Origin: Warburgia ugandensis
Taxonomy: Eukaryota > Streptophyta > Magnoliopsida > Canellales > Canellaceae
Length of the DNA: 64,000 nucleotides
Reading direction: 5' to 3'
Assembly (NCBI GenBank): GCA_035236585.1
Contig: CP141132.1
Span: 20,497,945-20,561,944 of the forward strand
Part shown: piece after piece, positions 1-12,094 of the stretch
Numbering within the stretch: position 1 is the first letter of the stretch
Layout: each line of letters begins with the position of its first letter
Notes under the pieces: generated by a model
What the model was told of the DNA's origin: nothing
What the model saw: only the letters and a program-made list of their open reading frames with translations
Databases searched by the model: none
Translations under genes and position numbers: made by a program

Positions 1-3000
1 AGGCCTACACCAAAAAATGGTAGTAAAATGTACTCAAATTTATATACAACAAAAGTGAATTGTTGTGTACAATGAAAGAGTACTTTTTTTCTTTTTATTA
101 ATTAAACCAAGGGGAGCCTAAGCTATATGATACAATTTATATGATGCACATTCCATGGCACATAATTAATCTTAACCCTAATATAAACAAGCTAAAAGGT
201 TGATTTTTCTTTATTTTCTTTACGAGAGTGACTTTTAAGTTATTACAAACCTAGGTAGCTCCTCCTATCTTTTTGACTTAAGCTACTACTTACCAGATAG
301 ATCCTATCTTTGATCAAGTACTTTACACCCTCCTTAGTCAACTGTTGGAAATCTGAGCCATCGAATGTGTTGGCAGAACTACTCATTTAAATATCAACGT
401 AGCTGATCAAGTAGGGACCTTAAGAGTAGCAATAGGTCAACTCCTTGCAAGAGGGTTCTATGAGCTCTTAAGCAGCTATGGTATCTTCTAAATTGATTTT
501 AATTAATTGGTTGAGGCTATGGTTGCATGTAAGGTGATGTTTAACTTAGGTTGGCTAAGGGATAGTTATCAAATCCGCCCTTGATCTTGTAGGGGTGATT
601 GCCCTGACTAATCATTTAAGCATATTCCCATGATAGATGGATCAACATATATTACACCTTAAAGCAATTAAACATCACCTAATTATACAGGAAAAAATAG
701 TGAATCTAATGCAACTATATATGTGTCACTTAACAAGCATTCAAGGCCTCAACATATGGGCACCATAACCATAAGAGCCTATGTCCTTAGATTATACATG
801 AGCTTAGACTATCCTTTTTAAATAGGTGCTGACTAATGCAAGGTCCTAGGTGTAATACAATGAGTAATATGATGGATGCACACTATATGACTTACATTGT
901 CAAAAAATTAATGCAAACCAAGCTGTATGCAAACCTTATCTCGGAAATCGAAAGAGAATATAAAAGCTTACAGTTGGGTCTTACATAAACTCATCCTGTA
1001 TAAGGGTGGCCCATGTACATGCCACCTCCTCCTCTGAGTTAGGATGGCCCATCCTAGAACTATATTAATAGAATCCCTTTGAATTTTAAATGAGTCGTAA
1101 TTAAATTAAAATTTACAGCATGTACTCACTACAATTCACTCAAAAAATTTAAAAACATATATATATATATAAACTATCATAATTTCTCCTCGAAGTCTTG
1201 TTTCAAATTCTTGCAAAAAAAATATAAATAAGTGAGTATCCAGAATTTTACAAGAACAATGAAAATAAAAATGAATGTAATCCTATGACCAGTGATAAAG
1301 TAAATAACCTATATTTTAACTAAAAATCCATTACGAGTCCCTAGCAACTTTGTAAAAATCTTGATGAATTATAATATTTAACCACAAGTGCGTGGATCCA
1401 ATGTAGCATAAAAAAGATAAGAATGGGTTGATCCACAGGGACTCTATAATCAATAAATTTAATTAAAGCCTAATTTAATTAATTTAACCTACAAAAATAA
1501 TTTATTAAAATAAACTAATTATCTAAGTAAGCCAAAAATTATAGAAACACATAAAAATGCTAGAAATCAAACCTAAGCCTAGGAAATAAATTCCAATACA
1601 TTAGAAATCAAATATTTGAAGGATTTAGATATCTAGATTTTTCTCCACATGTAATTAGAAGAACAATGTTTCTAACACAGAGAATATATTTCTATTACAG
1701 CTCTCTTTAAATATTTTCTTAATACTAGTTTCTTAGTATGACATTATACTTGTTCAAACTATAGTCGGTCTTCGTAGGGCATTGACTACCAGAGATTCTC
1801 ATATAGGCCCTATTGTTTATTATACTCAGTATCCCTTTCTTTTAAGCAATTAATGAGTATGTAAACTTAAGTGTGCTATGAGACCAACATTAATATTAAG
1901 TGATTTTTAACCTAAAACAACCTAATCTTAAAACTATTTTATTCTAACATACTTTTCATTCTCATGCTTAGGGAAACTAATTGCACATAAGCAGTTAGAA
2001 ATAATTTAAATATAACAACTAATGAAAGCAAATAAAGAACATATAGACTAGAATGGAAAAGAAAATTTTTATTCTATTGAAATAGAAGATTACATCAATT
2101 GAGTACATGATTAAATTAAACCAAATAACAAAACTATCCTATGAGTTAGAATGCATTCACCAAGAATTTTCAATGTGTAACTCATAAAATCTTTTGATGA
2201 ATCTCGTTAACCTGCACATTACGACCTCTCTTTCCTATTGTCTACTTGTGATATAGCTCATGTTGTGTCACTTAACAAAGCCATGGATCACCAACAACTC
2301 ATGCCACAAATCACAAGGGAAGTGCTTACACCCAAAATGATTGCTTTATGCATGTAATACCAAGAGAGAGAAAGAGATTCATAGAGGCTTGCAAATGAAA
2401 AAATATTGGAGAGATGAAGGTATGAAATGATTGAGGAAACAATGGAAGAATTTTAGAATCAGAATATGAAGAGAACAATTTAGAAAAATAGAATAAGATG
2501 AAAAAAGATTAAGGCGTGATGATGAAACTAAAATTTGGTGCAAAAAGGGGTGAATAGAAGAATGGGTTAAAGATGTAGTTCTTTTCCGAAATTTTGTGGA
2601 TTGGCCAAATATAGGGAGGAGAGATTAATTCATGAATTTAAAAGTGAAATGATAAATATAAAAAATTTTAAAAAAATAAAATGGTGGAGAAAATTCAAAA
2701 AATTGGGTAAAATAGATTAAAAATAAAGTATGAAAGCATGAATGAAAGAGAGGATTAGGGAATGAGTTTTAGATGGATTTTTTGATGAGTGATAGAGGAT
2801 AGAAGGGCTAGGTTCATGAGTTTTATGGTGAGATGAGGTGTAAAAAATAGAACAAAATAATAGAATGAATGGTACATGATGGAAGAAAAATAGCAAGCCT
2901 TTCTTACCTCTTCTCTTGTCCTTGGCTGTTCCTCCCTTTAGGATGTTTTGCCCTTATTTGGATCACCTCATGTGGTCTGTTAAGGTTGATAAATCCTCTT

Positions 3001-6000
3001 GGTTCCACCCTTCTTCTCTCTGTTTTGTGTGGAATTTAGGAATGGAGAAGTGAGAATGGAGAATGGAATTTGATTTCATGCATGGGGCTCCTTTTTGTTT
3101 TCACGTAGAGAAGGATGGAGGTAGAAGTTTCCTAATGGAAACTCCCTCCTATCATCTATTTCCTTATGTCATTATCTTTCTTTCCCTTAGATCTTGTCCT
3201 CTATTACCACTTAGGAGGTTTTTCTTTTGATCAAAATCATGTAGCTCCTCTTCTAGTCCAATGCATGGGATGACTCCTTAAGAAACAAACATGATTCACA
3301 TCTTTTAGGGTGTACCATGAAATGGTGACTAGGGTTTCATATTTCTTTACTCTTTCTCTTCTCCATAACATCATGCTTGAGCTCTAGGATGGTGGTAGAT
3401 ATCTCTTTGAAGTCTCCTAGCAATAGGATAGAGTTTAAAGCTTCTTTTCTTCTCATCTGTCGGATCAACATGCCCTAAGGTGGATGGCTAGGATTCTACT
3501 AATATTTCCATATCTAAACTGATTGACCTACTTTATTTTTTCCCTCAGTCTACCATTTTTATCTCTAACCAATCACAATTAAGTGAAAAACACATTTTTG
3601 ACATGTAAGAACACGACTTAGTCTCCTTTATTTAAGATGTCCAGCCCATTGAAATTCTCTCCACCATTCACTGCTCAGTCTTCTCTCACATTTATGGAAT
3701 CTCCTCATTGGTAAATCCTAACTCAAATGACTTCTAATTTGTTGTTTTAGGATGGTCACTAATGTTGAATGATCTCAAGCACTCTTTCTTGAAGCTTTTG
3801 GCTGAAAACTAACCATAGATTTCTTTTTTTCTCTCTCTCTCTCCTCACCTCCTTATTTTTCTCAACTAATCATACTGTTCCATACATGTATTTTACATGG
3901 AATTAAGTGGGATATACCATCTTTGCATGAAAAAATCATGTGGTATATGTTGGTCGTCCCCATTTTAAAGTACAAAGAGGGAAAGTGGAATATTTAAGTC
4001 TCTTGCAAGCTTCAACTTGAATGTGCTTTACATTCATGCTTCCTTTGATGTGTGTGACTTTTAAGATTCACTTAGAAGCTCCCAATAGGTGGTGGAATGC
4101 ATGTATGCATTCGTAGAAGTCATGCTACCTTATATTTTAATATTTGTAGCCCATTTTGAGTGGATAAGGTTTAGAAATGCTTCTAGGGTTTTTGACTATG
4201 CTGAAAATGATACCAACACTCACTTCGCATTTTGAACTTCAAACTTCATAAATTTGGTATGTGGACCCATAACTTTGTTCAAACTCTAAACTTACTTTTT
4301 CAAGGTCAGAGCAGTCAAATTCATGTATTTGTTCTCATTTGTACCCTGGACATGTAAAATGTAGAATTTACCTAATTAGTTCAATCTATGAAAAGTTTGG
4401 GCTAAATCTTGCTAAATATAAAGGTACATATTTAATATTTATATATATATATATATATATTACTGCTTTACATAAAAGTCCTTAAAATGCAAAAAATGGT
4501 GTTTTTGTAAAGTTATGATTCAACTATTGTTTTGGGTTTTCTTTAGATATGAATTGACTTGTGTTTCTAATCCAATGGTTTGATACATTAAATAAGAATG
4601 TTTTGATCATGTTTTGAAAGTCATGAATCCCAAAATCTCATTGTTTTTATATGAAGTTCTAGGTGGTAATTATAGTCACTTTTTTCCTAGTATTCTAAAA
4701 AGTTAACACTGATATCTATTGGACTATTTTAGCAAATTGTCAACTCTAGTTGGAGTAAATTGTAAACTATGAGTACTTCAATTTGGGAGCATAATTTGAA
4801 GCCATAAAAGGTTGATAGTGGAGAGACTTAAAGAGCTATGTGAAAGGAATGCAATGTATGAAATATATGTGAGATGATTATATAGTGATTAAATATCTTG
4901 ATTAAATACATGATATGTTTGAGATATTGTGTGGCATGATTCTTTGCTTATGATTGTGCTTGACTCATTATCATTCACGAGTGAGCAGTGCTGATGCACC
5001 AAGGAGATTTATTTGACTCATGAGAGTTCATGAGTGAGTTGTGCTTTGTGATGATGTATTTGAGAGCTTATGCGACTAGAGCTAGTTGTGAGAGGGTATG
5101 TGACCTTCGAGGTACTATGCTAGGAGGATTCATGTTGGCCTCTAACCTCTAAAAATTAGTCCAAAAACCATGGACTACTGCACAGGTATGTCTCATGGCA
5201 GACTACTTCCAGTATGATCCTATAGCCCCATGAAAGTTGGTCTTGAACAGTATGTTTATGCGGTTAAACGTAGTTGAAAGGTGAGTTCTGCTATGTGCAT
5301 CGCTACCTGTTTATATCTTTGACAAGCAAGAGACATGTTGGTTCTTTTCAAGGTTTAGACCACTTGCCTATATGGCTTTTGGCAAGACATGGTCATTTTG
5401 ATGTGTAATATATGCCCTGTGATATGTGAGTTATCTTGAGATTTATCTACGATGGATCCTTGACATTGATGATCATTTTGCAATTATGAATTTTCTTTGT
5501 GTGCTAATTTTAAATAATAAAAACTTGATTACTACTAGTTTTCAAAACTAGTTTAGAGGTTTCCAATTAAGGGGTTGTACACACCCCCAAAACATTTTAG
5601 GTGAAACTTTTGAGGAGTAGACTCCACTTATAGAAGAAAGTAAGCATGTAATAGATAAGAAATAAAGTACAAGGAGACGAATTTGGAAGACTAGTTTTAC
5701 TTGTTTATTTTAAAGATAATTATTGACAAACATTAAAGAAGGACTTTATTATATTTCATGTTTAGGTTATGGATTTATTTAGTTGTTTGGGCATTGACCA
5801 GTGGGTCCTGATTTAGTGCTCTTTTAAAGTGTATGGTTAGCTTACTTGCTTATATATGGAGAGATTGGAATATGACACCAGGCTTGGAGAAGTGGTTTTC
5901 AAAATCTTTATATAACATATTTTCTAAATGTTTAAAAAAAAATTCTTGGAACTTGCCAAAAGAATTGTAAAAAAACTTATTTTTTAAACCCATGTCGTCA

Positions 6001-6880
6001 CAGATGGGAATGATCTCCTGAAAGTCGTAATAGAAGTCCTATGATTATATCTTTTAGTTCAATCCATCACCCTATTTCTAGTTTCATGCTTCGAGTTTCT
6101 AAAGATGTGTTCAGGTCCATTATGTATGCAATTCTATTATTCTAGTTCTATGTTTGTAGTCTTTAGTTTCATATTCCTTTTCTAATAGCTCAAAAGCATG
6201 TTTCTATTTCTATCATGTTTATGATTTCTAGTTTTGCCCAAAGCATCTTACTTTTAAAAATATATTCATATTCATTGAATGTAGTCTTTAGCTCATATTA
6301 TATCATGTTGTAATGCAATTCACGTTTTTAGCTTCCAATTTGATTCATCTCTCCAATTCCTAGTTTCCTTGACTCTAGTTTCTAAGTCAGTGTATGATTA
6401 TCTTCTTAAATTCAATGTATGTTTCTAGTTCATGTTATTTCCCATTTTCCATGCTAGAGTACATGGATAAAAATATAGCTGCACTACTCTATGGATTTTT
6501 CATAAATGATCTTCTTCAAAACCTTGACATAAACTATGGAGAGGAACACTTAATTGCATTTCCTGATATGAACTTTTATTAATGCCTCATTTCTGGCATA
6601 CAAGCTTGCAAATAGGTGGACTTTGTTGCAGAAGAAAATTAAGGTTGCAAAAGATTATGAAATTGAAATTGTTGAAATTGAACCATCCAAACCTTTTGAT
6701 GCTTACTAAACTTTGAGTTTTTACTTTGTGTCTGCTTTTATTTTTGCCCTTTTTGTCCTATAGAGTCACAAATGCAATGTAATTCATGTCTATATTTGAC
6801 ATTTACTAATTAATGAAATTTCATCTTTTTGGCTTAATGATCTGTAGTTATTTGTTTATTTCTTTCACCGATTCATGTCC
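1..6880. other. AT-rich intergenic DNA, no gene recognised
   Basis: No reading frame here exceeds about 62 codons and none resembles a known protein. The stretch is AT rich with short A/T runs and an (AT)10 tract at 4441-4460. At about 5991-6000 the bases gtcgtcaca match the terminus (in reverse, TGTGACGAC) of the gypsy-type LTRs described further right. An old minus-strand LTR may therefore end there, but its other end could not be located. Confidence 0.5.
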
Positions 6881-6979
6881 TTAGGGAAAGCTCTTTGTAC
6901 TTAAATGCTTTAGTTTAGGGGGGATTTCTACTCGTGGGGGAATGTACATGGTTCATCTCTTCAATTGTTATCCTATACC

Positions 6980-8640
6980 TCACCCCTTTTACTCTTGACA
7001 AAAAGGAGGGAGAAGTTTGATTTAAAAGAAATAATGATTACTATAATTTATATTCCTTTTAGTGCTTTCTTTTCGTGATTTTTGTCATTGATCATGAGAG
7101 ATAATCAAATGGAGTTAGAAACCCTTCATGCTGAATTAAGCAAGTTTTAGGAATCAAAGAATTAAAATTTCCAAAATTTGGATAAATTAAGTAAACTATA
7201 CTTTAAAAGAAGCTGATTGTTTTAGAGATAAATGCCATCAAGAAAGTCCCATTTTTCAAATCCAATCAACTTTACTTATGGAAGACTTATAGATGAATCT
7301 CAACTAAATCCAACTGAATGCCCATAAAATTGAGTCAGCAGTTTTTGTTAATGTAGTATGTTGCTTCCAATTCAGTTGATTGCTTTTATGCCCCAGAGTA
7401 AATAGAACCTTAGTCTCAATTTTCATAAGAGTAAGTCAACTATTTTTCGCATAACAACAACTATTCTTCATTGGTAAACAAAGAAGAATTTTATGATCAA
7501 AATAAAGGTTCTTAAATCAGCTTAACTATTTTTAAAGAAGGAAGATCAACGGAAGGAAAAAAAAAATCTACGAATCAAGTCATCTATCAAGATGAATTAA
7601 GCCATTATTTTTCTGAACAAAGTTAATAGAACCATTCACAAGATTTCCAAAGAGTAAATCAACTTTAGATAGAAATTAAGTCAATTGTTCTAATTTGAGT
7701 CAACCATTCTAAAGTCGACATGACTTTGAGTATTTTGGTCTTGAATAAATCCAGTCGATTGTCTTAGTTGTCCAGTCAACTACCAACAAAATGATGTGGT
7801 TTCAATATATTGATAAAAGGTCTATCCAACTTTCTAATATGAGAAATCAATTGGATGTTCATTATAACTTACTATATGTGAATTCAAGTTGATTATTTTT
7901 AGAATAAGTCAATTACTTTGGGAGATAAGTTTTCAAGTTGTTATCTTTGAATTTAGTATCCTATCTTTTGGTCCATTACATCCACTACCAATGGCTAGAA
8001 TTTTGTTTCCAAAATATTAATTGGCAAGACCACTATAAATTAGAGCCTCTTGGACCATTCAAATAATTATTAATCAAATTAAAAATCAAGTGATAAGCAT
8101 TCAAGCCTACATCTCATTAAAGCAACTATAAGCATCCTGCTCAACTTCTTTGAATCTCTTGTATTAAAAACTATCTTTTCTTCTTTTTTATTATGTGGAA
8201 TCTTCAAAGATAGATTTCTACTTCTTCAGAAATTCTTTTGTATTTTGATCATGTGGTATAGCTCTCTTATTCTAGGAGAGCTTTTCAAGTGTTTTTAAAA
8301 GAGAAGAGCTAGCTGCAAGTGCTCTTTTCCTTCATTTGTGGCTAGTATAATGTTAACTCATTTTATAAAATCTTGCACAAAGCTGGTGGAACTCAAGGTT
8401 GGTTTTACTTTGGAACAGTGGAAGTAGGTGTCTTGATTGGCTAGTCAAGCCACTATAAAAATCTCTGAGTCTAGCTTCTTGTGTGACATTATTTTTATTT
8501 CAAAAATTGTTCTTGTTATTGAGCACGTAGAAGTTTCAAAAATAAATTCTAGGACCTCGAAAGTATTGCCTTATGTAAGATATGAAAGAGAGGGAATAGT
8601 TTGATCCCCAATCATCTTGGCTAGTACATGCACCATTTTC
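6980..8640 (+). repeat. Possible LTR remnant of a Ty1/copia (SIRE-like) element
   Basis: A purine tract (caaaaaggagggagaag, about 6999-7015) is followed by about 1.6 kb rich in repeated gtcaa/gtcgattg words. The end around 8340-8480 (a 'tcaagccactataaaaatct' stretch) resembles the U5 side of SIRE-type copia LTRs as I remember them. No second LTR or coding remnant was found beside it, so the call is tentative. Confidence 0.3.
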
Positions 8641-8966
8641 TATTTTTAATTTGGGGATATTCCCATGCCTTTTTTGGCCAAATTATGATCTTGTTTGGGT
8701 ATGTTCCTTTAGGACTAATGCTACTTACACTCTCATTTGGGTTTGGGATAATGGTACAAGTAGGGCATATCTTTTTGAATTATGAAAAGAATTCATCTTA
8801 ACCCTTCAGATATAGATGGACAATGTCCTAAAATCACCTACTTTGGAAGATTTTTCATCAAATTTTTTTGAGTAGTTTTGAGTATCATTGGTTTTTATGC
8901 CACCCACAAAAACAATGTTAAAACCATCCAAACTGAGTGATTTTTGTGTAGCTCTCATACATAACA

Positions 8967-9098
8967 ACATTAACATCTCGAAAATATTCCACCATGGTTA
9001 GGGTAGTCAAACCAACTCTCATACGAGCTCCGGGTGGTTCATTCATCTGACCATAGACTAAAGCTACTTTTGATTATGCAATATTTTCTCCATTAATC
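8967..9098 (-). pseudogene. atpB: Nuclear plastid-DNA fragment: atpB (ATP synthase beta, CF1)
   Basis: The minus strand reads ...[26 protein letters not shown]... and then ...EYFRDVN. This is a conserved segment of plastid ATP synthase beta; the methionines and EYFRDV mark it as plastid rather than mitochondrial type. It is only about 130 bp, has an in-frame stop (GCA-TAA-TCA where plastid genes have Glu), and similarity fades at both ends. It is a decayed NUPT, not a gene. Confidence 0.82.
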
Positions 9099-10265
9099 TC
9101 TAGATTTCTATATCTTAGTTGATTTTTTGCATCATAAATAGATTGGAGTGGAGTCCGCTAAGTTTATTGCTTTCCACAACATGAAGAACCCAATACTTGA
9201 GTCAAATAGGATCATTTTCTTCTTGAGACCTTTTACTTTTTTTCATTATGTGGGAGTTAGAATTAATTCTTGTTTATCTACTTCTATCCATGTGGGGAGG
9301 TAAGAAATGCCTATACTCAACTACAAAGTTCATTTTGTACACTGCAAGAGGTCTTATTTTTCTCTTAATTGAAGTTTTAGGCATGGGTTTATAGGTTCCA
9401 ATGAACCAACATTAAATTTTGAAACATCAACTAATCAATCATATCCCGTGGTATTAGAAATACTATTCTATAATGTGATTGGTTCAGAATATCAAAATGG
9501 TAGATTCTTCAAGAAAAAAATACCACAAAGGCCCAAAGAAAAATGTGGCACTAGTCCTAAAGGGGAGTGAGAGTATCATTTCCCTTTTATTTTATTACTT
9601 GTTTTTTATTTTCCCCATGATGTTAGTTGGTGTTGCCACACCCTTTAAATCATATTAATCCATGTAGATGTTTGCAATCACCCTTAAACCATGCATAACT
9701 CATAAGTCATGAGAAGCTTGATTCCATCGAAAGTAAAACCCATGAATGCAACCAACTCATCCTTATTGTGGTATGATGGTGCTTGAGATCATCAAATGGT
9801 GTGTAGGGTAATTGTCATCTTATTATAGATTGTAAAAATGGTAGATCTTCTAAAATCATAGAGATGCATATTCTAAGGATCCATTGACTTTGTAAACCTT
9901 GATTTGATGTCGAGGTGTAGTAGCACCCACTTTCTCTTGTACCACTTGTAAACTGAGGTAGAATTTGACTACTAATATCACTTAAAGGTGGGTGGATATT
10001 TTGAATACTTAAAAGTTCTTCCACTTAGGACTTTCTCTTGTACCACCTCTCTTTTCTCAATGTGGGACCCATATGAATTATGTAGTGGGTACTACACTTC
10101 TTCCACTCACTACTTCCATCTTCACCTCTCTTTACAATGTTGAACCCCATGTGGGTTTTGTAGTAGGACCACAATTCCATTTTCTCTCTCCTATCTACAT
10201 CCACTTCTCGCTGTCTCTCTTTTTCTAGTGTAAGATCTATACAGTCAAAGGTGCAAGGTGCACCT
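9099..10265. other. Intergenic, no gene; short local direct repeat
   Basis: No coding region is supported. Around 9930-10180 the phrase tttctcttgtaccac occurs twice, and a 'caatgt..ga.cccatatg/ccatgtg' block with 'tttgtagta' recurs about 100 bp apart, suggesting an old local duplication. Confidence 0.4.
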
Positions 10266-12094
10266 AGGCACAAGGGATGCAACTTGTGCTTGGAGGGACT
10301 TTCCCTAGGCACAAAATTAAATAATTAAAATTCTAAAAAAGGAAATTCTAAAATAAATCCCAAATTTTATAATTTAATCCAAAAAATAAGAAAAATATAG
10401 GAATATAAATACATGAACAAAAACTAGTTAAAGAGTGAAATGAAATCCTTAAATAACAAATAACTTAATGTCAAAACAAAAGACATCAATTAAATGCTCC
10501 ATATTCAAACACAAAGAAGGAAGTTCGGAAACATAAAATTCTAGTTTGGTAAAATTCTTCTTTGTTTTATTCATATAACCTAATATCTTCTTGGATATCT
10601 TAGGAGTGATAAGAGCATATTTTTTTGTCTTCCCATGTCCACCCATTAAATGTTGTTTGAATCTAAAGATTCCAACATTAAACCTATTTCACATAGCTTG
10701 CACCATATAGAATTTTCTTGCCTCTTCATATTCCTACTCTAGATCCATTAATTTGGATGAGGCATTATTTGAGCCCATTGATGATGACATATTGAAAACT
10801 TATAGTCGTAGACTATTGTAATGATAGAAATTAGTGTTAGAATAAAAAGAAAAAGTTAACAAAAATAAGCAACTCTTGCAAGGAGTTGCAGTTTTTAGCA
10901 TTAGAATGGAAACCTATAAAGATGAAGCCTATAAACAAATAGAAAAATAAAAATAGTAATGTATTTCATGTTTTTAAGTAAAAAATTTTAAAAATGTAAA
11001 AAAAACCATAAAGATAATAACAAATATGAAAATAATGAAATGGAGTTGTTGTTTTTAACATGAGAATGAAACACCTCTGGAGATTTGTTATAAACCATAC
11101 AAGAAAAAAATAGTACTATATTTAATGTTTTTAAGAAAAATTATAGAAAAATAAAAAATAGCAAAAACCCATGAAAGATATTAATAGGCATGATCCTTAT
11201 GAAATGGACTTGTCATTTTTAAAATTAGAATGGAAACTCATGGAGATTTATTTTAAAAACAAACATGAAAAATAAGAAATGGTGTTGTATTTTATTTTTA
11301 AGAAGAAATTAACAAAAAAATTAAAAAATAGTAAAAAGAAACATGTATGATGTGAAAAGAATGAAATGGAGTTGTCATTTTTAACATTAGAATGGAAATG
11401 TGTAGAGATTTGTTACAAGAACATATAGAAAAATAAAAAAATCATAGTGTATTTTACATTTTTAATAAAATAAAAAAGAAAAAAACATGAAAGATATTAT
11501 ACAAATGAAGTGAAGTTGTTGTTTTTAGCATTAGAATGGAAACCTATGGTGATTTGTTACATAATAAAATAAAAAATGGTAATGTAATTCACATTTTTAG
11601 TAAAAAGTACAAGAAAATAAATAATACACAAAAAATTAAATATATGAAAGCAAATGGAAAGAATGAAATGGAGTTTTGTTTTTAGCGTGAGAATGTAGAT
11701 AGGTTGAGATTTCAAACCAAAAACAAGCATCAAACAACAACAACAACAACAACAACAAAAATGGTACTATTTTTATCATTTTTCATTAAAAAAAAAGAAG
11801 ATAATAACAAAAACACATGATTAATCCTTAGTTTCTCACCTTCAATCACTTGAACTAGGCTTTAATCAGCAATGGAAGATGAGGAATGAGTCATGAATAC
11901 TTGGGATGGATGGAAAGGAGCTCTAGAAAGAAAAAAAAAGAAGAAAAAAAAGAGATAAGGATTTCATGTCACAAACCAACACCTAGAATTGGTAGAGCGA
12001 AACATGTTGCAACTAGTAGCCGTTTCCCCCTTGTAACTACCCATAATCGAGTCTTAGATGGTGTGCCATTTTGTGCCCAGTGACTAGTTGTGCT
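10266..12094 (+). repeat. Dispersed repeat with internal tandem units, copy 1
   Basis: It begins aggcacaagggatgc and ends gactagttgtgcttg, and shares both ends and interior with 27352-28900. Subterminal inverted arms are CCCTAGGCACAAAA (about 10305) and, reversed from the right end, CACTGGGCACAAAA. The interior has about six units of 150-170 bp, each marked by 'ttttta(g/a)cattagaatggaaa', at about 10895, 11050, 11215, 11375, 11520 and 11685. There is no coding capacity. A non-autonomous DNA transposon is likely, but the class is unresolved. Confidence 0.6.
11735..11757. repeat. (CAA)n microsatellite
   Basis: This is a short perfect CAA run inside the dispersed repeat copy 1. Confidence 0.9.

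Noticed and set aside
5991-6000. A complete third gypsy LTR ending at the gtcgtcaca motif
   Set aside because: Only one terminus is recognisable. No matching left end or target duplication was found, so it is mentioned only as a hint.
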